Shown here: positions 39,901 to 50,500 of the stretch, piece by piece
Numbering within the stretch: the stretch's first letter is position 1
How the letters are laid out: each line of letters opens with the position of its first letter
Assembly (NCBI RefSeq): GCF_022539665.2
Contig: NC_081331.1
Span: forward strand, 4,126,501-4,190,500
Origin: Daphnia carinata
Taxonomy: Eukaryota; Arthropoda; Branchiopoda; Diplostraca; Daphniidae
Length of the DNA: 64,000 nucleotides
Direction of reading: 5' to 3'
The notes under the pieces: model-generated
What the model was told of the DNA's origin: nothing
Databases searched by the model: none
What the model saw: only the letters and a program-made list of their open reading frames with translations
Program-made: the position numbers and the translations under genes

Positions 39901-42358
39901 GTTTCTCTACCTTTTTGTTTTTTTTTGTTTTTTTTTAATAGAAAATTATCGAATGATTTGAAGGCAAAAAAGAAATGCCCAAAGTGTTTGTCAGCTATTT
40001 CTTGAATTCGATGAAGACGCGATAATTGATTTGTTTTGAATTGCGCGGGGTTTTTTTTCGAATGGCTATCCTTATTACTTTTATTTCTCCATCTTGTCTG
40101 GGCCTTATTCTTTTTCTTTATTTGCTTTGTTATTTGGGGGGAGGGTGAATCCTTTTTTTTTTTTTTTTTTTTTTTTTAGCTGAGAGGTCCATTTGACACC
40201 TGGGTGACAGTCACGCCGACCTGTTACTGTCAATAGCCAATAGCCCCCCAAGCAGTTCGCTTTTGTTTTCTTGTGCTGCACATATCATGGGCTAAAGAGG
40301 GAAATTCCATCAAGAGCCTTTTTAAGAGGTCCTCCTCTTTTTTCTTTTTCCATTTGTATTTTGTATTCTCCTCGACAATGACAGGAGAATCAAAAGCTTT
40401 TCAGCGAGGTATTTTCAAAAGTCGCACGCACTTCCCAAAAGAAGAAATTTATGAAAATAAAAAAAAAAAATGGAGAAGATGAAGACCGCCTCATCGTCGG
40501 GCCATCCCGCCCTGATGTTTCAAGTCCAACTGGCGTGTCTTGGACGCAAAGTTCCCAAGACGTTGGGCTATATAGTGCCTCCCTTTTTTATTATTCATTT
40601 GGGTATGATTGTTCGCAGATAGGTTGTATTACTGCTACGACTACTCTATTTATTAAAGGGCAATTAAACATTTACTTTCTTGTGTTTGGAAAAAAAAAAA
40701 AAAAAAAAAAAAAAGGCCAAATGCAAAAGGTGGGCAGAGTTCGAGGGTGGGCCGTTAGATTCAGATACATGTAGGAATCGTGAATGATCTTTGAGGAGGA
40801 AAACCAATTGTCACTTGTCTATTTTAAAGCGTGGACCCAACAAACCATGGGAAGCCATTTTCTTTTTACCTATCCACCTTTGACAATAAGTCAACAAAAA
40901 AGTCCAGACTGGTGCTAAACTCTCTCCACGGGGGCGATTTTTTTCTATTTTGAAATTGTCAGGTACAGTGTACGGACATGTCTACGCACGGCTATTTGGG
41001 GGTACATTTTACAGGATGATGGAGCTCAAAGAGAGAGACTTTTAATTAGGACGAATCGACCGGTGGGAAGCTTCATTTTTTTTACCTCGCATGTCACTCT
41101 TCATCGCACAATATTTGGATGTTTGTGCCACTGTGTAATTGGATTTCAAAGCCGTGTGAAAATCGACTTTGCCACACATTTCTATCCTTGTTTTTTTTGT
41201 TTTTTTCGCACAGTATCGCGCAAATTCACTGGAGAGATAAAGTATTTCAAACAAATCCAATTGCTGTAACGTTAAATTAAAGACCATACGACCTAATAAG
41301 TCAAAGAAACCTCTTTTATTTTACCTTCTTCACTCCCCCCCCCCCCCTTTTTTTTTCTCTATTACTCGAAGAAAAAAAAAAAGGAAACATTTCTGGTGTG
41401 CGGTAAAGTAAAACCCATAAGAAGCTTAAATTTGGAGCCATCGGATACCGCCATAACAGTTCCGGCCGCTGGTTTCTCCCCCCCCCCCATACTATAAGCC
41501 TATAGTGGCCATACTACAGATATCGTCATAAAACAAATGAATAAAAAAAAAAAACAAAGCAAAAGGGGGATAAGTAGCTAACTATATAATCGCGTGTGTG
41601 TACGTGTGTGTTATGTTTTGTATCGTGCGTTTCTTATATAGCTCTTCGTCGTCTCAATTTACAGTGGGTGCGGTAACTACGTATGCCTATTGTAACGATA
41701 CAAAAGATATGCGTGTAAACAGCGACCAGAAACTGTTTACGCGTACAAAAGGATTAAAACAGGCCTATATCAGGTAGAACGATTATCGGCCTATGCCATG
41801 TCCTGTTATCGTTGAAAACCCGCGGGAAAATTCAAACACAAACGAAAGGATGTTAAGACGTACCTGGGTCATAAGACGGTCGGCGCCAGTGCCTTCCTCG
41901 TCTTTGAAAACAATGTCCGTGTTGTAGTTTGGCACGAGCTGCTGGAATCGCGGATCGTCGCGCGTGATTTTGCCCTCGGTCAGTCCGCTGGCGCCTAACG
42001 TGTTCTCCGACACGTTGGGCACGTGCTGCTTGAAGACGAGCGGCGTCAACTTGCGCGGCGACCGCCGACGGTTGGCACCCCGGCCGGGACCGCAGGCCAT
42101 CGCCGGTGTCGGCAGCAAAGCGCTCGACACGACCAACAAAACGAGCAGCCAATAGCAATAACCAGCCGATGAGCGGTGATCGTGAGGGCGGCGAACGTGT
42201 CGCCGTGACGAAGATAACGAGCATTTGATTTGCTTGACACCACAGTCGTTGCAGACGCCGACGCTTATCCGCCGCCGAGTCCGAACGCTTCCAGCCTCTT
42301 GTGAGCACATCGTAGGCCTTGCACTATTACAGCTGGACCAACACTCGAACGACGCCAT
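18791..42358 (-). CDS. hh: Hedgehog signalling protein precursor, complete
   Basis: Secreted morphogen of the Hedgehog pathway. The precursor is cut by its own C-terminal Hint domain, which attaches cholesterol to the N-terminal signal domain. Three coding exons: 42358-41864, 28086-27825 and 19674-18791; phases 0 and 1, GT-AG borders; 546 residues. Order: long N-terminal extension, hydrophobic signal (about 67-88), CGPGRG with the palmitoylation Cys at 89, signal domain, cleavage site Gly262-Cys263 (HGGCF), Hint domain, and C-terminal tail. The three-exon structure is the usual one for hh genes. The first Met (42358) sits in a good context with an A-run just upstream; Met17 (42310) is an alternative. 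Drosophila Hh also has a long N-terminal extension before the signal. Introns of 13.8 and 8.2 kb and large flanks probably hold enhancers (inference). Oddities are an Ala in place of a conserved Cys and an acidic insertion in Hint. Confidence 0.98.
24342..24375. repeat. AT-rich perfect inverted repeat (14-bp arms, 6-nt loop)
   Basis: TATTATATATACAC and its exact reverse complement flank the six bases ACACCA in hedgehog intron 2. It is likely derived from TA/CA simple repeat, but the symmetry is exact. Confidence 0.85.
25700..25727. repeat. (TA)n microsatellite
   Basis: Uninterrupted TA dinucleotide tract of 28 nt in hedgehog intron 2; it is self-complementary. Confidence 0.95.
26155..26184. 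repeat. (CT)n microsatellite
   Basis: Uninterrupted CT tract of about 30 nt in hedgehog intron 2. On the hedgehog sense strand it is (GA)n, the type of sequence bound by GAGA factor in flies; that link is inference. Confidence 0.95.
27459..27483. repeat. (GAA)n microsatellite
   Basis: GAA trinucleotide tract just downstream (minus-strand sense) of hedgehog exon 2, inside intron 2. Confidence 0.9.
27825..28086 (-). other. hh: hedgehog coding exon 2: core of the signal domain
   Basis: A 262-nt exon ending in phase 1. It encodes [20 protein letters not shown], then [20 protein letters not shown] and [20 protein letters not shown], then [18 protein letters not shown], which is close to vertebrate and insect Hedgehog. 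The zinc ligands (His in SLHYEG, Asp in VDITTS, His in AHIH) are present. The usual Cys after AHIH is Ala here (AHIHASVKS). Confidence 0.98.
30049..30075. repeat. Poly-T run of 27 nt
   Basis: Homopolymer within hedgehog intron 1, one of many runs of 20 nt or more in the hedgehog locus. Confidence 0.95.
32060..32082. repeat. (TTA)n microsatellite
   Basis: TTA trinucleotide tract in hedgehog intron 1. Confidence 0.9.
32357..32385. repeat. Poly-T run of 29 nt
   Basis: Longest pure T run noted in the window, preceded by a CTTT-type tract; hedgehog intron 1. Confidence 0.95.
32849..32929. other. Pre-miRNA-sized stem-loop in hedgehog intron 1
   Basis: The 81 nt can fold on either strand. The lower stem has 18 pairs (32849-32867 with 32912-32929, one bulged G and one G-T pair, including GAAGGCCGCC against GGCGGCCTTC). 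An unpaired region of about 9 x 11 nt follows, then an 8-bp upper stem (TGTTGTTG with CAACAACA) closing an 8-nt loop at 32885-32892. Size and shape resemble a microRNA precursor, although the internal loop is large. No known microRNA was recognised. It could instead be a fold-back element remnant. Confidence 0.5.
34982..35009. repeat. (ACT)n microsatellite
   Basis: CTA/ACT trinucleotide tract of about 28 nt in hedgehog intron 1. Confidence 0.95.
38404..38431. repeat. Poly-A run of 28 nt
   Basis: Homopolymer within hedgehog intron 1. Confidence 0.95.
41864..42358 (-). other. hh: hedgehog coding exon 1: signal sequence and start of signal domain
   Basis: Codes for 165 residues. A basic, Cys/Ser-rich N terminus precedes the hydrophobic stretch [17 protein letters not shown], then AMACGPGRG, where Cys89 is the expected palmitoylated N terminus of the mature ligand. 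The signal-domain start is canonical: [20 protein letters not shown], then [20 protein letters not shown], which includes the acidic calcium-binding residues of the family. The donor is CAG/GTACGT. Confidence 0.97.
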
Positions 42359-43198
42359 TTTTTTTTTTTATGTGTGTTGTTTTGCTCACGATTTCTTTTC
42401 GATCTTAATTAAACGATTTCTTTCTTTGTTTTGATCGAGCGAAATTCACCTACACTTCAGAGACGCACTGTCGTAAGGCACTGAAGTCGAAATCCAATGA
42501 CGACGCACCGTCGAATTACAAAACAAAATCACACGATGATGATTGAGAGAGGAAGGGATGTATAGAATTGTAGGGAATTTTTTAATGGGGCAAATGAGAC
42601 GGCCGGCAAAGCTGTGATCGTGTACTCTTTCTACTGGCAGATGTGTCGACACGATCGACAAACGGCATCGGCTCTTGGTGGAGTGTCATTCCATCTCTCG
42701 ATGCCCAGACGTCAGCAGAGGGTCAATTTGAAACAAAATTGCCTTTCGATTTCTAATTCCAATTTTTTTTTTTTTTTTTTTTTCAAATAACTCTGTTTTT
42801 TTTTTACGTCTTTAAAAAATGAATTTCGTTTGCTCTTTGATGATAAAAAAAAAATTGCAAAATCGGGAAAACTCAGAAAAGGAAATAAAACTGCGGATCG
42901 TGTGGGAGGTGTGTAAGTGGTGAATAGCGTGGGTTATCCGACAGGAAGGTAGCGGAGAGACGATCTCTCGACACCGGCCGATGAGGTATCTGTGATGGAA
43001 CTGGCAGCAATCACCGAACCACCAGCACTCTGTGAAACTGAAGAGTAGGAGGCGATGGCGGAGGCGGGGTAGTAGTAGTGGTACTAGCAGTAGTAGTAGT
43101 CCACCAAGTGGATGAGGAGGAGGAAGGTGACGTTGGGAGAGCAGAAGAGCGGATCGGATCGGAGGAGAGGTGGGTCATTTAAAATCAGGGGGGTTTGG

Positions 43199-43226
43199 AA
43201 AAAAAAAAAAAAAAAAAAAAAAAAAA
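43199..43226. repeat. Poly-A run of 28 nt
   Basis: Homopolymer about 0.84 kb upstream of the hedgehog start codon. Confidence 0.95.
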
Positions 43227-46200
43227 GGTAAGGTATATAGACAACACTAAAGGGAATATTTAAAAGAAGGGGGAGGGTGGGTCAGTCCAGGTGGATTTTT
43301 TTTTTTCTTCTTCTCCTCTTCTTGTTATACTGAGCGCCTCTTCTTTTTTTCAGAGGAAAAAAGAATTATTCTGGGATATGTTGTCACAACAATGTGTCTT
43401 GACGGACTGAGATCTAAAGTCCGTACCGGTGGGTACATCAGACACACTAGACACAGAGGAAGAAAAGCACAGGGCGTACAAGCCGAGACGTACAACACAC
43501 ACAGCAGGGTGGAGGCGGGGGGAAAGGAGGCAGCACCCGACCTCCCAGTAGAGAAGAGAGAAGGAGGTTATAATATTTTTTTTTTTTTTTCTTTTCTTTG
43601 ATAGAGGGGGGCAAAGAAAAGTTTTTGTTTTTTTTTGTACCTTTTTCTGGTGTAGTTTCACCTTCTTCTTTTCGCTGTAGTGAAAGAAGGGGGGGGGGGT
43701 TCTGTGGGGTGCGCTCACGGGTGCGCATATTTCTCTCCTATGGGTGGGCACCCACAACAACGGTGTAGGCAGGGCTTTGGAGGTATGGACTTCCCCACAT
43801 GTGAGCTCCTCCCTTTGCGTTTAGACTCCTCCCACATCCACCGGCAGCATCCATTTCAAAAAGCCCCTGCTCATTGTGTGGCATTGCTTACAGATACATA
43901 CACATACGGGTGTAGTGTGTATAGTTTCGATAGAACCGAACCGGAGAGTCCCTCCCACTTGACCACCACTACACCGGCAGTGCTCTGCGTGTTTTTTTGT
44001 TTTGTTTTGTTTTTACCCGAGGCAGAGACACCTATAAAAAGCTGATGCCACACAACCAAAGAGATAGTCAAGATAGGGCGAAACGCGTACAACAAACAGC
44101 CAGCGAAGAAATCAAGCAAAAACCCCTGCAGAGGTGCCGAATGCGCCATCAAAAAAACATCATAAGAGAAAGAGACGATTTTTCTTACCTTTTGTCGCCT
44201 CTTTCATTCTTTTTTCTATGCCTTTGCTTTGATGGAATGAGATTGAAACCCATCAAAACACATACGCGTACCGACTACATGTTTCAAGTGCTAATGTGGC
44301 CCTTTTTTTTTTTTTTTTTTTTTCCTTTGCTTCGCCCTTTATGAGATGATGGGCGGTTTACTTGTAGAGTTGCTCTCCTGAGCTTTTCCACGTTCATTCA
44401 ATTGTGTTGCTGTTTTTTTTTTTTTTGTTCTCTTTTACCTCGTACATTAGGAAGGAAAAAAAAAATAGAGAGAAAACTGTAATTAGATTTCATTATTTAT
44501 GAATCGCTCTTCTTATCACCGCCCTCCTCTCTTCCTTCTTTTTTTTTTTTTCTTCCTCCGCCAACGAAGAAGAAGAAAAAATAAAATCAATGACGAAGCT
44601 GAAAATGTTTTTTGTTTCCCCTCTTGGGTCTTGTAGTACTAGAGCTATATATCTCTGGCGTTCTCCTATGTTTTTTTTATTTTTATTTTAAGGAACTTTT
44701 CTTTTTTTTTCTTCGAGTGCCAACAAGGGCAACAATTTAGAAAAAAAAAAAAAAAAAAATAGAAAATGATCGTTAAAAAGAAAGAGAGAATTCGGTGTGT
44801 GTGTGTGTGTGTGTACATTTATTATTCCTTTACGAGTGCGTAAATTGTTGTGTATGCGTGTGCGTCCCTCTATACCTTGTGGGTCTTGCGGGTACCTACG
44901 CTATTTGACTTTGATTCCGTTTTATTATCATTTTCTTTTTCTTGTCTTTCTTTCTGCTCTCTTTAAATAAAATAAAAAATACCCAAATCATTTCTGTTTT
45001 CTTCAGCACCCGCCCAATCTCTCTACCGCCAATGATGATTACCTATTTAGGTGTGTATTTATAGATGTGGCAAAGCTTGCGCATGTGTCCCGAGATCCCG
45101 CCCGAAAAGACGTGGAAGTAGTGAAACAAAAAAAAAAAATGCTGCTTGATTCTTTTTTTGGTTTTGTTTTTTTAATGGCGCTCTTAGCGGCCTTTTTGGA
45201 AGAAAAAAGAAAATGATGGCAACCGCCATCAGTTGACCACCCACTGGCGCTAAATGCAAAAAAAAAGAAAGAAAAAGCATTTTTCTTATTTCTTTTTATT
45301 GTATGTCTATTTCTTCTTTGAGTTGATGGTCGTACGAAATGAACGAGGACGTTGGCAGACAAAACAATCGAGAACAAAAAAAAAAATGGCATTGAAAATG
45401 TAAATCAATAGATATTCTGCAATTGCATTAAAATTGAGTACACCGTCCATCAATGCAATTCTTTCTAATCATAAGTGTTCGACATCGTGTCATTAAATGG
45501 GTTGGCGAAAAAAAATACAAACAAACAATTCCGCATCATTCCGCACGATATCCCTCGTTGACCGAAAAGGGGGGGGGGGGAAGAAACGTCACGACTAAAG
45601 AGGCTTTTATACTATAGAGACAGTTGTTGTTGTTGTTGTCACACGGGTCAGTACACACAAACAAGAGACACCTATACAGCCGACAAGAGACGACCACCTC
45701 CACACCCGCCCGTTTATACCTGCCCGATTGTCTCCAGTGCACCTGGGCTAGGTATCTCGGATAACCTCGATAATCTTGTGGCCCAGCTTTTTCAATTAAA
45801 CTCGGCTTCTGAAAGAGGGGATAAGGAATACGATCACCTTCCAAATCTTGTTACCTTTTAATTTTCGTTTGTGTGTGTGTGTGTGTGTACTGGACTTCAA
45901 AAGGAAATTGTGAGGCATTCAAAGAAAACGGCTCAGAATAAAATGTTTTTGTTTTCGCCCGGTTGGAACTTAAACTTGGGAATCTAAACAGGACCTTTTT
46001 CTTATCCATCCGTGTGTTTACGCGTAGGGTACAAAGTACAAAAAGTCATGGAAGAATACACAACAAGGGAGTGGCAAGTGCCACGAGTTTTGCCTCTTTC
46101 CAGACGGCCGGACGTCTCTTGATCGACAGCCACCGTCTTTTCGCTGTTTCGACACACCATTTTCTACGTAGAGCAAATGTTTCATCAGAGCGTCTGCCTG

Positions 46201-47122
46201 TGTTTGTAAGTCATGTAGAAAAAGAGAAGATAAAACAATGGAAAAGAAACCTCTTTCAACCCCACTGTTGTATCGTCCATTTCAAAATTCTAGTCCAGTC
46301 TGCCCAAAAACAAGAAAATTCCCAGCAAAGAGGGCGACACCCCACCCAACTTGCGGCCACACACACGGCTTTTTTTTTTTTCTTTCTTTGCCGCAAATAA
46401 GTAGGAAAAATAAAGAAAGAAAAAAAAAAAAAAAAGGGAAAAAGCGATTTTCCGAAACACTTACAGAAACACACAAACACGCGCCGCCACACAGCGACCG
46501 CCGCCGCTGTTGCGGTTCTTCCCTTTTTTTTTTTACACTTTTTTTTTTTCTTTTCGTGAGGTAAACATACACATCACGGAGAGACGATGATAACACCATT
46601 CGGCCTTATTCGTCCTTCCACACAACTGTACCCCGATCGGAGCAAAAACACGTCGAGTGGACGGATGGAGAAAGCGGTCCGGACATATACAAGACGCGGC
46701 GCCGAGAGAGTTGGACGCGTGCCGCCGACGCCTAGAAAACAGAAAAAAAAAGGGACTAAGAGAGAAAAGGAACAGCATCCAGCAGGTGACGGGCCGTTGA
46801 AAACACACGGACGTGTCTTTTTTTTATTTTTTTTTTTCCCTTTCTGTTGCAGAGCGCGCCTTATTGGACTTATCTTTGGTCTGCTGGCCGCGCCGCAAAC
46901 ACGGCACAAAAAGGCGGTTACAATGTAACACACTATCACGTATACAATCGAGGGTTAGACGAAGAAAGAGAGGGTGGTAAATAAGAAAAGAAATTCAAAA
47001 AAGAAATTCCATCCCCCCGTTGAAAAGAAGAAGAGCGGCCTTTTTATTTTCCCCGTGTCTATGTGTGTTTAAAAAGCTAAAGCGGAAAGCTGTTTACGCA
47101 GACATGCGGACCTACTGGTCAA

Positions 47123-47150
47123 GCACACACACACACACACACACACACAC
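47123..47150. repeat. (AC)n microsatellite
   Basis: CA dinucleotide tract of about 28 nt upstream of hedgehog. Confidence 0.95.
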
Positions 47151-47462
47151 GGGTGAAAAACCAATGCAGTCACTATGTACATTTTTTGTTTTTCCCCTCC
47201 CTAAATATCCCGACTGGGTCCGTGGCAGATGCGGTCAAATAAAAACAGACTATATACACACAACAGATTTCTTTATATTCGTTGTACTTTTTGGGTGTTC
47301 CTTTTTTCGGTCTCTCTTTTTATTTCGCTTCACACTCTTTGTGTGTGTGTGCAACCGGAAGGACGTGCATTTCCCCATCGTCGATTCTGACGACAGCAGA
47401 AATTTTCGTAGAAAAAAGCTTAGATGCAGTTGGGGGACCTTATAGCGCTTTGCTCCGGGTTC

Positions 47463-47466
<4 letters not shown>

Positions 47467-47499
<33 letters not shown>
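47467..47499. repeat. (GT)n microsatellite
   Basis: GT dinucleotide tract of about 33 nt upstream of hedgehog, 0.3 kb from a CA tract of opposite polarity. Confidence 0.95.
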
Positions 47500-47500
<1 letters not shown>

Positions 47501-50500
47501 GGCAACTTAACGCTTATCGATATCAATCTGGGGCTATAGCCGACCGCCTACATGGTCCATACATATGTACAGTCCATTATATTCTTTGGAAAAAATAAGA
47601 AAAGAAGGACTTTTTGACATGGAGCAAAGGCCAAAGGCAGAGGAAATGACTGGCCGCGCTGTGGCTTCTTAAAGAGAGGACCCCCTGTCGTTCAGTCGCA
47701 GAAGGAGGCCGTCATGAGCTGGTTTTTTTTTCTTGTGTGTGGGAAAACACCGAGACATTCCAACACACACATAGCTCGTCCTCACCGCTCTCTCTCTCTC
47801 TCTCTTTTTGCTCCTGTCTCATCTCTACAACTGTGCCTAAATAATCATAAAAATGTACACACGGTACATGTAGAAATGGGACCATACAAAAAAGGTCGAA
47901 CAGAACAAAACAAAATAAAAATGGACCACATAAAGACACCCAAATGAAAAAAAAAAGGGGGCAAAAAAAAAAAAAAAAAAAGTGCGCACCCATCAGTGAG
48001 ATTTATGAGTCTTGGCTTTGCGCTTTTATCTCTTGGACGACGCGGCCGCTCGGCACTGAATGATAATTTTCTCAATAGCCTCCACCCACCCTATACATTT
48101 TATTCTTTCTGCCGACCAATGTATGCACAACAGAGTGAAAAAGATTATACTTTGTTGTTTTTTTTTTTTTTGCTCAGTAGAATAACGGGCATTTTTTTTT
48201 TCCTTCAGGTAATTATTAACCGATTCCAGCGCTCTAGAAGGCAGCATCTATTAAGGTGGCAGAGCCTCCCCCCAAAAAATAATGTAGAACTGGAATAGAA
48301 TAGAAAAGGGTGCCCTTGCTCCACAATATTTACTGGACGAAGAAAAACAAAAAATGTTGGGCTGTTTGGCGGTACATTTTTTTTTTTTTTTTTTTTTTTG
48401 ACGTCCGACATCGACCTGCTTCCGACATTCCATCGCCTTTTGATCCGGTCCTGCACAGCAGAAGTCGTCGCCGAATTTTCCGCAGTCGAAAAATGTTCTG
48501 TCAGTGGCGTTGTACGACAAGGCCAAAATGTCAAAAGTCTTGTAGGCAGTAGAAAAGAAGGCCGAAGGATTTATCAAAAGAAATCCTTTTTCTTCCTGTT
48601 GCAGGTATCGATGATGGCAGGATAGGGAAAAAGAGAAGATGGGAATGAAGGAATTATAAAAAAAAAAAAAGCGTTTGCTACTAATCTCCTTTTAAAGAGG
48701 ACAACATTCTTTGGATCCGGTTGTACATACAATACATACTACATATGTACATATATTTATATCGACGTATCACACACAGCCCCTCCTTTTGAGAAAAGAG
48801 AAAAAAAAATCAAAATATTCGACTGGAAGATGCATTCGTATGGAACCCACACGTATAGAGGGAAGACCTAAAGAAAAATGTTTGATGTCGGATCTTTTTC
48901 AAATCTTAAAGCAATGAGGCCGATCAGGTGAATGATACCCAAGGGTCAATCCTTTTTCTCCGGCTTTACTTTCTTTGACCGTCTTATTTTTTTTTGTTTT
49001 GTTTTCCATCCCTTAGCGTTTATACCCTTCATTTAGTTCTTATTTTTTTTTTTTTTTCTACTGAAGAAGGTTTGTTTCGGTTCTGGCTGTCTGGATCAGT
49101 TTGAACTGCTGGCCCAACAAGAGCTCGGCGTTGATCGACAGGGAAAATTCAGGCAATTCTTTTCCCATCTTGTCCGCAAAAAATATAAAAGAGAAAGAAG
49201 ATTGAAAGGTTGAGCCAATATTCTGTTAAGAACGAGGACGTGTCTCATGGATTTTTCAAAACAAAGATCCTCAGATCATTTTCAAAGATTATCAAGAACC
49301 CACTCTGTGACTCTTTAACATGTTGAAAACTACGGAACATGAAGTCGTCTTTCTCCAGTCGACATTTCTTGAAATGAATATCTTTAAGATCCTTATCGCT
49401 AACAAGCGATTGACCCAAAATCATCCGCTTTTTCGAAAATCTTCTCGCATAATGTTAAATTATCATGTACGCAGAATATTGAATGAATACCACACGTATG
49501 GAAAGGCAGTGCGGAAATTCATTCATTGACATTTTTTCCCTCCAAAATCTACTATAAATTTATACACACTCGGCCTGAGCTGGGTATATCTATTTTTATG
49601 GTCCACCCCGAAAGCGTAGTCTAATCGTAATGCGGTGTATAGCCTCCTACTGTATAGCTATAGGCAATAAAAAGTATTTAAGGAGGGAAAAAAAAAAAAA
49701 AAATAGAAACTTTACAGCCGTAAAGAGAGAGACTATAAGACCCAATCAAAGAAATATGAAGACAATTGAGGGTTGTCTCGTTTCCCAGTATTTATTGGTT
49801 CGAACAGTTTCATTCTCAAAAATCAAAAAATTAATTCCCTTCATTTCGTTTTAATGAAGTTTACTATTTATGTACACGCATACAATAAAACAAGTCCGGT
49901 GTATACTGTTCCTATTGGGTGGCCGTCCCCACTGAATTTCGAAATGCCATTCATCCCATTTTAGATGAGAACCTACTTGTTTACAATGTGCAAGTAACTT
50001 GATTGAAGCGCATGTTCAATTCAAATGTCTACATTTTCACCTTCTGACGCTAGGCTAAACACAGACAAAACATAGTAAACAAACTTGACACTCCATACAC
50101 AACACGGACACGGGCAATAACAAAAAAAAAAAAAAGAAGAAAATCAACGAACAGCTCAGAAGGGTTGGGTTTCCATCATGCGGCTATTGTTTCTTTTGCT
50201 TTTTGCATGCGCCGGAAAGAGAAATTCCAGGCTCCGGGGAATGTGTATATTGCCATATCGGATGCGGAAATAAGGCGGTTGTATATCGCTGCTGCGGGTT
50301 AAAGAAACATGTAAAGCAACACACATTTTTACAGCCTGTTATTATTATAACTAATAATAATAATGGACATGGCGATCTTCGTCTTTCGCTGACCTATACA
50401 GGATTATCTTTTTACGAGCCGCCACTGCATTTTTAGTTATTACTCATTGAAACATGGATACTTTATAGCCGGCGACCGCGCGATAAACTTAATCCTGATG

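Larger units (their letters stand above)
28087..41863 (-). other. hedgehog intron 1 (13.8 kb), homopolymer-rich, no genes seen
   Basis: Non-coding stretch between hedgehog exons 1 and 2. It holds many A/T runs of 20-29 nt (29158-29184, 30049-30075, 32357-32385, 38404-38431, 40153-40177, 40690-40714), G/C runs of about 9-14, and TTA and ACT microsatellites. A strong stem-loop lies at 32849-32929 and a tRNA-Ser-like D-arm at 29651-29672. Open frames here are repeat-driven (Lys or Phe runs). Location suggests regulatory DNA; that is inference. Confidence 0.7.
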
